A DNA stretch of 64,000 nt, from the NCBI GenBank assembly GCA_942159475.1, contig OW804094.1, forward strand, positions 18,705,067 through 18,769,066, read 5' to 3'. The DNA comes from Sthenelais limicola. Lineage: Eukaryota; Annelida; Polychaeta; Phyllodocida; Sigalionidae. Each line of letters begins with the position of its first letter. Within the stretch, counting starts at the first letter, position 1. Position numbers and translations under genes: made by a program. This document shows positions 52,827 through 63,985 of this stretch, piece by piece. A model generated the notes under the pieces. The model was not told the DNA's origin. It did no database searches and saw only the letters and a program-made list of their open reading frames with translations.

Positions 52827-53064
52827 TGGGTGAAATTTCCAGAAAATGCACAATTCACATTTAGAAACCCTCCCAAATCACCCTAATTTTACACAAAAAT
52901 GAGACTCAAAACACAATTGAACATAACCAGACACATCCTTTGAATCAACTCGATACCAAATCTATTCAGATATACCTATAGTATTTATCATTTTTAAGTC
53001 GAATTAAGCAGCATTCACTAAATGTGTAGCTCTGGCGATTGTACATTTTCTGGTGACCTGACCC
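52827..53064 (-). repeat. MITE-A copy 29, mixed ends
   Basis: Left TGGGTGAAATTTCCAG, right TGGTGACCTGACCC. Confidence 0.85.
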
Positions 53065-53596
53065 TTCTTATACTGTTGGTTTTCAGTGAAGTGTACTGGG
53101 GTGAAATGCGAAGAGTGGAGCAAATGATTTTAACAACTTCTAATCTTTACTTATATCCACTGCGTGTTTTTAGGGTTATTTTGTAAACGTAAATAGCAGG
53201 CATTAGGTTTTGAAGAAGTGTATTGGCTCATTCATTCATTTCTTACTGCATTAATCACTAGCAGGCTTTTATTTGTTTCCAAAGCTATTACGACAAGCCA
53301 GCACTCTGTAAAAATATTCGTTCATTCAATGATAATTAGAAATAAGTGAACTTCATATAATAATATAATAATTAAATAATATAATAATAGAAGGTGAGTC
53401 GAATAGGCGTTGATATATGACTTTAAAAGGTGTCGAAAAAACTGTGACAAGATTTGTGCTTGTGGGAAAAAGCCTTTTTAAATAACAAATTGGGATTAGA
53501 TCCCGGTAATCTCAATCTCAGCATAGAGAAAACCCCCTGAACGGTTCTTTCTGGCAAACTTTGAACTTTATCACACAACTGGCCGTGGCTAACATA
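53065..53596. other. No gene seen
   Basis: AT-rich. A short AATAATATAATAATTAAATA simple repeat lies at about 53358-53388. Confidence 0.5.
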
Positions 53597-54007
53597 TGTG
53601 ATGTCTTTCAGGAAAATGAGTCATAAGTCGCAAAATTTATATATTTCAAACCTTCTTTTTTACAAGATCTCTTTCTTGAAATGTTCTGATTTTTAGAAGG
53701 TTTAGCAATTATAGTACTATGAATCCATGTGACAAATTTCAGGACATTGTATTGAATATATCTTTGCGTTTTGAAGACCATTCTATGGAGTATATTTAGT
53801 TACTTTACTGGTAATTACCCATCTAGAAACATTGCAAACCTTTTCTTTCAAACATAGAAATATTTAAACATAGAATATAGAAATACATATTAGGTGTCCT
53901 AGTGTTTACTATCGTTAGAATCGGCTTGATCTCCTCTTTTCAAATATGGTGATATCTCAAAATCCATATTTTGCGACTTATGACTCATTTTCCTAAAACG
54001 GATCACA
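53597..54007 (-). repeat. MITE-B copy 22, full length
   Basis: TGTGATGTCTTTCAGG to CCTAAAACGGATCACA, sharing the AACGGATCACA right end with copy 2. Confidence 0.87.
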
Positions 54008-55060
54008 TATTCTTGAATAACCACCATTGGACTAAAATTCCAACCTGTTGGTAGTTCTGTGTGACCTCCAAAAGACAACCCTTTTGTCGAAATTGTTAAC
54101 TATAAATAGAACAATAAAGGATTATTTTATTAAATAATAAAGGATTATTCAATTCTATATTGCAACTGACAATTGTTTAAATATTCTAGTAAAACTAGGC
54201 TGTGAATGTCATTTCTGCAGCTGAAGTATTCTCTGCTTGTCAGTGTATTCGTCTCGTTCCTACAGCAACCTACTCAACGAGCGATTATTTGTATGTGAGT
54301 AGTGGTTTACATTAAGCCCAATGAGTAAACGCTGTTTGTTTACACTTCTATTTATCACTCTCTGATAAGGACATACATCCAGGACCTGCTGCTGTACACA
54401 TAGTAACAGGAATCTACCATTTCTCTTTCCGTATTGTGATTCAAGCCAGTCGCTCGTATAGATAGGCACCACAAGAAATAGCCACAAATCAATTTTTTTA
54501 AATGAAATTAGAATGGATGCGAACGCCACAAAATTACATTATCAATATGTGAAAATCAATGTTCGCTACGACGATAAAATTTAATTTGATTTGATTTTAA
54601 TGTTCTGGATTTTTTTTGATTTTTTTTTTACTAAGTTGGACAATTTGGAACGAGCATTATGAAATTTTGATGTGTTACAGGAATATGCATCACAAGTTGT
54701 TGCGTCCCAAAGTAGACATATGCACTAATGATGACATCCGTACAGACTTTTCCTCGTTGGTACAAGCTATTTCTCATATTACAAATTCTTTTCCAACTGC
54801 TAACTTCATATGTCCGGCTGGATTTTACTATTTCCAGAACAAAAAGTTCCATGTCAGCCTCCTTTCCCACTATTTCCCTTAGGTAATCACCACAGAAAAG
54901 TATGTCACTGCACCTTTTGCCTATGTCTCCTATGGTATGTCCTATTTCCCCTACATGAAAACCCATGTCTGGCTCCTCTGACACTTATGTCAAGATTTGG
55001 TCTTCTTTTCCAATCGATTTCCTCCCTGGTACACTCCTTTTCTACCCATACAAAAGCAGA
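54008..55060. other. No gene seen
   Basis: Overlapping ORFs at 54616-54882 (+) and 54631-54984 (-) lie on opposite strands of the same DNA and show no domain. A MITE-B left-tip fragment (GATGTGTTACAGGAATATGC) is at 54668-54700. Confidence 0.45.
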
Positions 55061-55299
55061 CATGGGTCAGATTTTCAGAAAATGTACAATTGGCAGCTGT
55101 ACACCTTTAGTATATTCTGCTAAATTAGGCTTTAATTTGATCAATATTAGGTAAATTCCAGTATATTTGGCATTGCATTGATCCTAGCAATCTGTTTGGT
55201 TAGGTTGAACTGTATTTTGAACTTTATTTTGGTCTGAAATTTGGGTTATTTGAGAGGATTGGTGAAGATAAATTGCACATTTTCTAAACATCTAACCCA
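55061..55299 (+). repeat. MITE-A copy 30
   Basis: Right end decayed to TCTAACCCA. Confidence 0.86.
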
Positions 55300-55428
55300 C
55301 ATGAGTAGTGGCTCAGTGTTACATAACATTATCCACTAGCCCTGAGAGTGGGCCCACCAGCTATCTTTGTAGTGTAGCAGTGTTACATAACACATCCAAG
55401 ACAGTCACTAAACACTGCTGCCCACCAG

Positions 55429-55535
55429 CTTTCCTTTCTCTTTCTCCCTCTCTCCCTCTCCCCTCCCGCTCACCCCCCCCCTCCCCCGCTCACCCACCCT
55501 CTCCCTCTCACCCTCCTTCTCCCTCCCAGTCATGT
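55429..55535. repeat. CT/C-rich low-complexity tract
   Basis: CTCCCTCTC and CCCCCC runs. It produces Pro/Ser-rich chance ORFs. Confidence 0.85.
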
Positions 55536-55574
55536 TGGGGTAAGAATACATAATCATGGTACATTTGGGTGAAA

Positions 55575-55735
55575 AGGAGTGGATATTCGGAAAAGGAAAA
55601 GGATATTCCAAAAAGAAAAAGTATATTCCTAAAAGGAAAATGATAATCCGAAAAGGAAAAGGACATTGGCAAAAAGGAAAAGAAAGTTGACAAAAAGGTG
55701 TTGGATATTCCAAAAAGAAAAGTCTTGGATATTTT
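55575..55735. repeat. Purine-rich degenerate tandem repeat
   Basis: Recurring GGATATTCCAAAAAGAAAAG, TATATTCCTAAAAGGAAAA and GATAATCCGAAAAGGAAAA at a spacing of about 25-30 bp. Confidence 0.7.
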
Positions 55736-55764
55736 TTATTTTTCCTATTTCAGGTTTATATCCT

Positions 55765-56147
55765 TTCAGATTGGGGACAAAACACATGTCGCAAAAAATG
55801 GGTTTTGAGATACCATCATATTTGAAAAGAAGGGATCAAGCCGATTCCAATGATAGTACACAGTATAGGACATCTATATCTTAAGTTCGATATTTTTATT
55901 TTCGAAAAAAGTTTGCAAAATTTCTGGTTGGGCAATAACCAGTTGAATAACTAAACATACTCCATAAGATGACCTTCAAAACGCAAAGATATATTTATAC
56001 AATGTCCTGCAATTTGATGCATGGAGTCATATGACTAACAGTGCTAAACCATCAGAAAATCAGAACATTCCAATAAGAAGATCTTGTAAATGAATCACTT
56101 AAGTATAATTTTTGCGACTTGTGCTCATTTTCCTGTAAAACAACACT
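55765..56147 (+). repeat. MITE-B copy 24, left tip decayed
   Basis: CACATGTCGCAAAAAATGGG to GTGCTCATTTTCCTGTAAAACAACA. Confidence 0.78.
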
Positions 56148-56278
56148 TAACAGAGTAGTATGTAATTGGTGTTTGTAATCTGCTAATCATCTAACATTTC
56201 TTCAGGCTATTATAATAATTTCTAAGTAATCGGGGATGAAATATTGGTATTCTAACCATGTTGAATGATTTCATTATA

Positions 56279-56515
56279 TGGGTCAGATTTTCAGAAAATG
56301 TACAATTGGCAGCTGTACACATTTAGTAAATTCAGCTAAATTAGGCTGCAATTTGGTCAATACTAGGTAAATTCGAGTATATTCAGCATTGCATTGATTA
56401 TAGCAATCTGTTTGGTTAGGTTGAACTGTATTTTGAACTTTATTTTCGTCTGATATTTGGGTTATTTGAGAAGATTGGCGAAGTTGAATTGTACATTTTC
56501 TGAAAATCTGACCCA
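56279..56515 (+). repeat. MITE-A copy 31 (237 bp)
   Basis: Near-consensus, TATA on the left and GATA on the right. Confidence 0.9.
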
Positions 56516-56794
56516 GATATTTAATTGCTTTTCAGACCTGCACACCAATCCAGGAGACATCAGTCAAAGAGCAGTAGGACGAGACGAAGACCACACGATG
56601 CGCATTGACATGGAGCAAAGGACGGCATTCACAATATAGGCAAAATATCGCCAAACATACTCTCAGCTCTCTAAAGTGAAAGTATATTATAAAAGTCCTA
56701 AGATACCACAGAACTATTTCCCAAGTCTACATAGAATACTGACCCATTATAGCCTATATATACTTGCGGGACAGATGTGAAATTGTCCTTCAGT

Positions 56795-57030
56795 AATATC
56801 CATTAGTAAACGTACAATTCGTCTTCACCCATCCTCTCAAATAACCCAAGTTTAAGACAAAAATGAGGTTCACTTTTAAGTTCAACTAAAGCAAGCATAC
56901 TTTTTGACTCAAGGCAATACCAAATATACTCAGATATAAACAGTATTAACCATTTTCCACCCCATGCAATTTAGCAGATTTTCTAAATGTGTATAGCTGC
57001 CAATTATACATTTTCAGAAAATCTGACCCA
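56795..57030 (-). repeat. MITE-A copy 32, next to gene start
   Basis: The left terminal repeat is decayed (CATTAGTAAACGTACAATTC). The right end CAGAAAATCTGACCCA stops 91 bp before the ATG of the second SOCS-box gene. Confidence 0.8.
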
Positions 57031-57121
57031 TATATAGGGACTGCATTAAAGTCCGACAACTATTAATGAGTTCTTTGATTCTGCGGCATGAACTTTACAA
57101 AATCTCAGCCGACATTTTACA

Positions 57122-58426
57122 ATGGGCACTTGCAGTGGAAAACTCAGAGCCGGAAGTGGAGATGCCCCTATTTCACCCTCTATACCGGAGAGTTTCTCTA
57201 TGGAATGGGTGGAACTGGGAATGTATACGGTAGAGCGTTGGGCAAAACAGGGCTTCCAGATTTGGAACTTCGCTCCCAACATCAACTACGATAATGACTG
57301 TAAATACAGGTTCCAACCCTGGACAACAGGGGGCCGGCATCAGCGCCCAATCATCACCAACTCAGATTATTTCGAACTCGGTGCGTTCGTTGCGATGGTT
57401 GCAGGAACACATGGGCACTTTCTGCTGATTGTTGAAAAGAAAACAAAGCATATTTTCAGCTGGAAAATTGTGTCCCAGTCTCAGACTCTGAAGCTGGAAA
57501 AGTTGGATGAGTGCCAGTTGGAAGTTGAAAAACCGGTGCATGTGATCGGAGCAAGGAATGACGTCGTTGTTCTTCAGGTTAATAGAAATATGGGAATATT
57601 TGAAGGATATGTTCTCAAGGATTATGACACTCATATGAAAGTTCACCAGAAGGTTATATTTGAATGCCCAGAGGCGGATAGATGTATCATGGAAGCCATT
57701 ATAAGCCCAGATTGTACGAAAATATTATTGAAACCCAGTTGGGTTCATCATCAAATCCTCTCTATGGGACGATCAGCTTCGAGGGACTTTAACGATTGTG
57801 TTTACTTTTTGGATCTCGAAAAGGAGGATGACATGATGATTGCTGGGACATTTTATGTAAATGAAGGCCATCAAATGGTTATAGCTTTCGATCCACGATT
57901 TGCATGGAGTAAGATTTGCGTTGGAAACCGGTGGGCAAGCGGGGCAGACGACAATTTAGCCATTGTGGATCTGCGAGACAGGCGCCGTCTGGCGTATCAT
58001 AAACACACTGAGGTGTGCCCAGTTCAGAACATCACCTATTCAAAAGACGGAACTTATATCGCTGTTCTGGAAGGGGAGGTGCCTAGCTCGGGACATGGTA
58101 AAATACAACCGCAACGTGTTAAAGTCTTCACTTCGAAGAATCTCAATGTTTTGAAAGTGTTTACTAATCTAGGAGGTGGGCTTAAAGTGAATGTCACTCC
58201 TTTTGGTATTTTCCCCTTGTTTTCTGAAGACAATCGACAGATGGCGATCATGTATCATACGTCGAGGAAGTACATGGTCAGTGTGTATAATGTGCCTATA
58301 CAGCTAAACCTCATGAACCTGTGCAGAATCAAGATTCTTAAAATTTCATCAGAGGGGAGATTGCCAAAGGACCATTTCCCTAAAGATATTCTAGATTATT
58401 TGGCTTACAAACCAGTTAAAAAGTGA
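57122..58426 (+). CDS. SOCS-box protein with degenerate propeller-like body (paralogue 2)
   Basis: 434 codons, single open exon from ATG (MGTCSGKL) to TGA. It is collinear with the protein at 23765: YRFQPWTTGGR/ARLQPWCTNGR, AIISPDCTKILLKPS, IAFDPRF, ITYSKDGTYIAVL and IFPLFSEDNRQMAIMY match the same positions. The last 41 residues form a SOCS-type box with a good BC-box, LMNLCRIKI. The Cul5-box position reads DHFPKDILDYL, so LPLP of the paralogue is not kept. It should still bind Elongin C; Cullin-5 choice may be altered. Divergence is large, so the duplication is old. The target is unknown. Confidence 0.87.
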   Translation: MGTCSGKLRAGSGDAPISPSIPESFSMEWVELGMYTVERWAKQGFQIWNFAPNINYDNDCKYRFQPWTTGGRHQRPIITNSDYFELGAFVAMVAGTHGHFLLIVEKKTKHIFSWKIVSQSQTLKLEKLDECQLEVEKPVHVIGARNDVVVLQVNRNMGIFEGYVLKDYDTHMKVHQKVIFECPEADRCIMEAIISPDCTKILLKPSWVHHQILSMGRSASRDFNDCVYFLDLEKEDDMMIAGTFYVNEGHQMVIAFDPRFAWSKICVGNRWASGADDNLAIVDLRDRRRLAYHKHTEVCPVQNITYSKDGTYIAVLEGEVPSSGHGKIQPQRVKVFTSKNLNVLKVFTNLGGGLKVNVTPFGIFPLFSEDNRQMAIMYHTSRKYMVSVYNVPIQLNLMNLCRIKILKISSEGRLPKDHFPKDILDYLAYKPVKK

Positions 58427-58559
58427 AAAGGTTGTCAGTTCTGCCTTTCTGTAGCCTACTACTATTCTTGCCATTGATGATTGTTCTGTCTTTTCTCAAG
58501 ATGGACCAACAAAGCATTATTTACCATTATGTGTACTGCATATATCCTTATGATTGTTA

Positions 58560-59380
58560 TGTAATGTGTTCCAGGGCCCTCTCTCATGATCGTGGTTTTT
58601 CAATTATCCTCGCTAGACCTAAGTTGTCCCAATTATTTAGGACAATGCCAAAAGAGCTGGCCTCCCGAGTGGGATAGGATTCAACTGAGTAACGTTGGTG
58701 TTGGATAGACTGATTTGGCTAGTATAGAGTATACGGTGGCGGTGGAGTAGCCTGTGTGTGGTGCAGTGGCTGGTTGTCCTAACATGTGTCCTAAAGTGCG
58801 TCCTAACTTACTCCTTCCATTAGCTAGGCGAAATTCGCGCGAGTTAGCTTACTCCGCTTGGACAGCAGTTGGATAGCGGCTGTCCTGTCCTAATGAAGGG
58901 GCCCGCACATTTTTGGTTGTCCCAAGGATGCACCCCAAATCACTGTATTTGAAAAAACACAACCATGAGAGAGGGCCCTGGGGAATGAGTCACAGGTCAC
59001 ATTTATAAATTATATTTTTCAAAGTGATGTTATTCAAAAGATCTCCTTGTAGGAATATTCTGATCTGTGGAGGGTTTTGCGCTTTGAGTCATATAAATAC
59101 ATGTACCAAATCTCAAGACTATGTACTAAATATATCCTGCGTTTTGAAGGTCATCCTATGGAGTACATTTAATTACTTTACTGGTAATTGCCCACCCAGA
59201 AATATTGCAAACTTTTTTCAAACAGAAATATATCAAATATGAAATAAAGAAACACTTCTTAGATGTCCTTAATGTTTACCATCATTAGAATCGGCTTGAT
59301 CTCATCTATTCAAATATGATGATATCTCAAAATCCATTTTTCTCGACTTGTGACTCATTTTCCTGTAACACATCACATAA
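58560..59380 (-). repeat. MITE-B copy 25, split by a fold-back
   Basis: GTAATGTGTTCCAG at the left, resuming with GGAATGAGTCACAGGTCAC at 58981 and ending CCTGTAACACATCACA. Lies 134 bp after the second SOCS-box gene. Confidence 0.85.
58574..58978. repeat. Fold-back element nested in MITE-B (405 bp)
   Basis: GGGCCCTCTCTCATGATCGT and the inverse ACCATGAGAGAGGGCCC. Arms of about 28 bp. The ORF 58423-58677 crosses the junction and is not credible. Confidence 0.82.
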
Positions 59381-59385
59381 TATGT

Positions 59386-59793
59386 GATCCGTTTTAGGAA
59401 AATGTGTCATAAGTCGCAAAATGTAGATTTTGAGATATCATCATAATTGAAAAGAGGAAAACAAGCTGATTTCAATGATAGTGAACATGTAGGACATTTA
59501 AGAAGTATTTCTATATTTCATGTTTGATATTTTTATTTTTGAAAAAAAAAGTTTATAATGTTTCTGGGTCGGTAATTACTAGTAAAGTAACTAAACATCA
59601 TCAATATGAAGGCCTCCAAAACGCAAGGATATATTTAATACTATGTCCTGATATTTGACACATAGGTTCATATGACTAAGTGTGCTAGACCCTCGAGAAA
59701 TCAGAACATTTCAATAAAGGAATCTTTCGAAAAAGTCACTTTGAAAAATATCAATTCTGCGACTTGTGACTCATATTCTTAAAACATATCACA
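59386..59793 (+). repeat. MITE-B copy 26
   Basis: TGTGATCCGTTTTAGG to TTAAAACATATCACA. Separated from copy 25 by TAATA only. Confidence 0.87.
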
Positions 59794-60671
59794 TATGTGC
59801 ACAACAGGCAGTACTTGAATGTTCAACTTAACTCAGCAGTAGGAGAAAACATAGATGCGTGAACCATCCTGATCATCGATTTTACAAATTTACTAATGAT
59901 TCATAATCACAACAGATAGACACATGGAAATATTCATACTCGCTTTGAAAGCAAAGGATGATTTAAACTGAACAAATTAATTTTTTGTTATATGTAGCAA
60001 GGTATAGTTTGATGTTCGTATATTTTGTCTGAATGTAAAATAAATCTTGTACAAAAACGCAGGATCTTGTTAAAAGGTTACTCAAAAGAGCATGCAAACC
60101 AATATTTTCATTTTCGACAATTGATATCTTCAATATGTAGGCCTTTAATAAACTACTTTAAGCACCTAAAATTAAAATGAGTTTAAAGTTTATCGTTGGT
60201 GAAGCATTCCTCAAATCTAATATCAGCCTGGACTGCAATTGCCACAATTGCAACTCCAAACATGGGAAATCCTACCGGTTAATATCTAAGGTTACAGATA
60301 CGTTAAAAATGATATAATAATATAATGATATAGATACTATCATTTCGATGTTATTAGTTCCTATTTTTAGTTACATTATATAGCCATGCACCTAGTTAGT
60401 TAAAACCACACTAGACACAGTGCCAGGCAGAATATCATTAAAGATGCCGTGAGCTTTGGTCTTGACAAATAGTCATGTCTTGCTGTATAAAAAAAAAGAA
60501 AAAGAAATATAAGACCCAAGATTGTTTCAACAGTTTGCCCCAGTTTATTTACTGTATTTTCCCTTTATAACGCTCTCTCTGCAATCGGGATACCTCGCCA
60601 TTGTGTACACAGTTTTAAATGTACTATACTTATACCCCTACTATACCCCTACCCCAACTACCTAAAAGTGC
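59794..60671. other. No gene seen
   Basis: AT-rich, with no family of this window and no ORF of note. Confidence 0.5.
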
Positions 60672-60812
60672 CTTTCTGTCTCTTTTCTCTGTCTCTCTCT
60701 CCCTTCTTCTTTATCTCTTATTTCCTGGGTATGTTCATAAACTGCCTCCCTCTCAGCTCTCCCAGCCTTGATATAACCATATTATATGTGTTGATAAGGG
60801 CGTAAAGCAACC
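60672..60812 (-). repeat. Dispersed repeat K, copy 3
   Basis: Reverse of 45108-45225: CTCTCTCCCTTCTTCTTTATC, GGGTATGTTCATAAACTGCC, CTCCCAGCCTTGATATAACC. Confidence 0.68.
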
Positions 60813-61035
60813 AATCTCACTCACTCCAACTGTCTTGCCACTGTTCTAGGAAAATGTAGCGTGCAGAACCTATCCCTAATACACCAACCTATGCCCCATT
60901 GCAATCTGCCATCATTTTCTAAAAAATTGTTTACTGCAAATTTATATGAAATCTGGCTGGGTATACGATTTTTCAATTTTATATGAATCTACTTCAATGA
61001 AACAACAAAATTGACCCCCCAGTAGTTTAATTATA

Positions 61036-61272
61036 TGGGTCAGATTTTCAGAAAATGTACAATTGGCAGCTCTACACATTTAGGAAATTCTCCTAAATTA
61101 GGCTGAAAAATGAAGAATAACGGGTATATCTGAGTATATTTGGTGTCACATTGATTCAAAGTATCAGTTCTGTTATGTTAAACTGCTTTTTGAAGCTCAT
61201 TTTTGTCTTAAATGTGGGTTATTTGAGAGGATTGGTGAAGGCGAATTGTACATTTTCTGAAAATCCGACCCA
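61036..61272 (+). repeat. MITE-A copy 33 (237 bp)
   Basis: TA flanks. Right end GAAAATCCGACCCA. Confidence 0.9.
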
Positions 61273-61515
61273 TATGTGCATTCCTATTCCAAAAAAGGCT
61301 AACTATGAAATTAACAACTAAGGTCTCCCCAAAGCACGTCAACAAAGAGAAACAAAGAGACTTTTTCCCACCAAGTCGGCTACTTTTTAAGTGTGATATG
61401 ATGATTTACACATGGTATTTGATCAAACTTTATGCACATATAATAAATATAGAATGGAACTCACCATCGTAATCGAAGATTTATTGGATTCATCCGCATA
61501 AGCACTCTGCCTATA

Positions 61516-61752
61516 TGGGTGAAATCGCCAGAAAATGTACAATTCAACTTCACCAATCTTCTCAAATAACCCAAATTTAATACATAAATCAGGTTCAAAA
61601 TTCAGTTCAACCTAACCAAACAGGTTGCTAGAATCAATGCAATGCCAAATATACTCAAATTTACCTAGTATTGACCAAATTGCAGCCTAATTTAGCAGAT
61701 TTTACTAAATGTATATAGTTGCCAATTGTACATTTTCTGAAAATCTGACCCA
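61516..61752 (-). repeat. MITE-A copy 34, mixed ends
   Basis: Left TGGGTGAAATCGCCAG, right GAAAATCTGACCCA. Full length, so mixed ends do not reflect truncation. Confidence 0.9.
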
Positions 61753-61956
61753 CATATGGCATCGTATGGCATCGTGCTTACGCGGACGAATCTCATCCCA
61801 TCAATTTTCGCTTTACTGGTGGCCCGTTCCATTGTCTCTATGTATTCATTGAGACAATTATATCTCCCTATAGTTTGATATGAATATATGTCATCTGTTG
61901 ACAATGAGCAGGATCATAACTCATTTGTGATGTGTTTCAGGAAACGCTGAAACACA

Positions 61957-62193
61957 TGGGTAAGATTTTCAGAAAATGTACAATTGGCAGCTGTACACAT
62001 TTAGGAAATTCTCCTAAATTAGGCTGAAAAGTGATGAATACCGGGTATATCTGAGTATATTTGGTATCACATTGAATTAAAGTATCAGTTCTGTTATGTT
62101 AAACTGTATTTTGAAGCTCATTTTTGTCTTAAATGTGGGTTATTTGAGAGGATTGGTGCAGGCAAATTGTACATTTTCTGAAAATCTGACCAA
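61957..62193 (+). repeat. MITE-A copy 35
   Basis: Directly preceded by a collapsed MITE-B (TGTGATGTGTTTCAGGAAAC joined to GCTGAAACACA at 61927-61956). Confidence 0.87.
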
Positions 62194-62289
62194 CATAACA
62201 AATAATCTAAAAACTGATCCCTTACTACAGTATTTTTTATTCTCTGCCAACCTACTTATCCACCCACCCCCTCCCACGCTCCCCTCTAT

Positions 62290-62527
62290 ACGGATCAGAT
62301 TTTCAGAAAATGTACAATTCAACATCGCCAATCTTCTCATATAACCCAAATTTCAGAGGAAAATAAAGTTCAAAATAGAGTTCAGCCTAACCAAAATGAT
62401 TGCTAGAATCGATGCAATGCCGAATATACTCGAATTTACCGAGTATTGACCAAATTGCAGCCTAATTTAGCAATATTTATTAAATGTGTACAGCTGCCAA
62501 TTGTACATTTTCTGAAAATCTGACCCA
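62290..62527 (-). repeat. MITE-A copy 36
   Basis: Left ACGGATCAGATTTTC, right standard. Confidence 0.87.
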
Positions 62528-62710
62528 TGCATTCCACACTGCCTCCAGCCATGGGCCAGGCTTCAATTAAGGAGTCAGTACATCAGATTATGTACAATTG
62601 AACTTCAAGAATCCAATATAATGGCAAGAATTCTGAATGAAACAAAGGTTTGCGATTCGTCTTATTAAATATTGCAACAGGGTCTCTGCTATGGATGATA
62701 AGTAACAGAT

Positions 62711-62823
62711 ATTCAATTCAATTGAATTCAATTCAGAAATTCTTTTATTGCAATCGATGATGTTGTTACAATGTGGTTAGTCAGGTCTGACTTTATAGCC
62801 AGGTCTTCCTATGAATGCCTTCT
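62711..62823 (+). repeat. Dispersed repeat L, copy 2
   Basis: TTCAATTGAATTCAATT, AAATTCTTTTATTGCAATCG, CCAGGTCTTCCTATGAATGC. Confidence 0.55.
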
Positions 62824-62894
62824 TTCTTGCATTGATTCGTTACAATAATAAACGGATTTGTTACAAAGAGAAAAAATAAAAGTCTTAAAGCTAA

Positions 62895-62953
62895 ATGACC
62901 TGTGAAAAGTAGCAATTTTGCGATTTGTCACACATTTTCCTGAAACACACCAC
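62895..62953 (+). repeat. MITE-B right-end fragment
   Basis: CAATTTTGCGATTTGTCACACATTTTCCTGAAACACACCACA. Confidence 0.6.
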
Positions 62954-62996
62954 AGTTGTACATGCCACCCTGATCCGATCCATACATGGGTCAGGT

Positions 62997-63224
62997 TTTC
63001 AGAAAATGTACAATTCAACTTCGCCAATCGTCTCAAATAACCCAAATTTCAGACGAAAATAAAGTTCAAAATATAGTTCAATCTAACCAAACCGATTGCT
63101 AGAATCAATGTAATGCCGAATATACTCGAATTGACCTAATACTGATCAAATTGCAGCAGAATTTAGCAGAATTTACTCAATGTGTAGCGCTGCCAATTGT
63201 ACATTCTCTGAAAATCTGACCCAC
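62997..63224 (-). repeat. MITE-A copy 37
   Basis: Left TGGGTCAGGTTTTC, right CTCTGAAAATCTGACCCA. Confidence 0.87.
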
Positions 63225-63491
63225 TGTATATGGTGTGATGGAAGAGTAATAGGAGGCAGAGAAGCAGCGGGAGAGACACATGTTCTATATGAATGTTTAA
63301 TTCCTCATCAGTGCAGTATGAAAACCGTTACGCTTGGCGGGAGTTGCTATGACAACTGGGGACGTGTATCATTTGATGGATTTCAGTCTACATTATACAT
63401 AGCATTGCATTGTTCCAGCCATATTTGGTGAAGGTGAAGCGGGAGAGTCAGTGTATGGGAGAAGGGCATAGTATAGGATAATAGATACACT

Positions 63492-63985
63492 TTAAGAAGA
63501 AGAAGAAGAAGAAGAAGAAGAGGTTGATATTGTGATAGAAAAAGAGAGGAAAGGAGAGTGAGGGAAGGAGAGAGAGAGGGAGAGAGAGAGAAAGAGAGAG
63601 AGAGGGAGGGAGAAGGAAAAGGAGAGAGAAAGAGAAAGAGCGAGAGAGAGAGAGAGGAGAAGGAGAAGGAGAGATAGAGAAACAGAGAGAGAAGGAGAGG
63701 ACAGGATATTGATAATGGATTCATTGATTGACACCTTAACTACTACTGCAAGACAAACCTAGTTTCAGAGGAAGAGAACGAGAGTGGAAGAAAGAGAAGA
63801 GAGGGAGGCATAGGAGAGAAAGAGAAGTAGAGTCGCAACGTACTCAAAAAGTGAGGTAGAAAAGAAGAAGGTAGTCTAACAAAACCCCGAAAAGGAGTAA
63901 GTAAGAGAAAAAACAAGAAGAAAACAAGCAGGATTAAGAGAAAACGCCGTGGAAAAACAACAGAAAACAACTGCATATAAAACAA
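63492..63985. repeat. GAA / GA-rich low-complexity DNA to window edge
   Basis: (GAA)n at 63495-63521, then interrupted (GAGA)n to about 63710, and more purine-rich sequence to the end. The Leu/Ser-rich minus-strand ORFs are compositional. Confidence 0.88.

Noticed and set aside
62096..62344. Recurrent small ORFs reading like LNCILKLIFVLNVGYLRGLV (also near 2431, 14273, 17295, 19822, 27356, 50428, 52341, 56457)
   Set aside because: They are the same stretch of MITE-A translated in different copies. Lengths and ends vary, frames break freely, and there is no conserved start.
63383..63734. Leu/Ser-rich ORFs, possible membrane proteins
   Set aside because: Translation of GA-rich simple sequence on the opposite strand; the same happens at 2431-2790 and 63743-63985.
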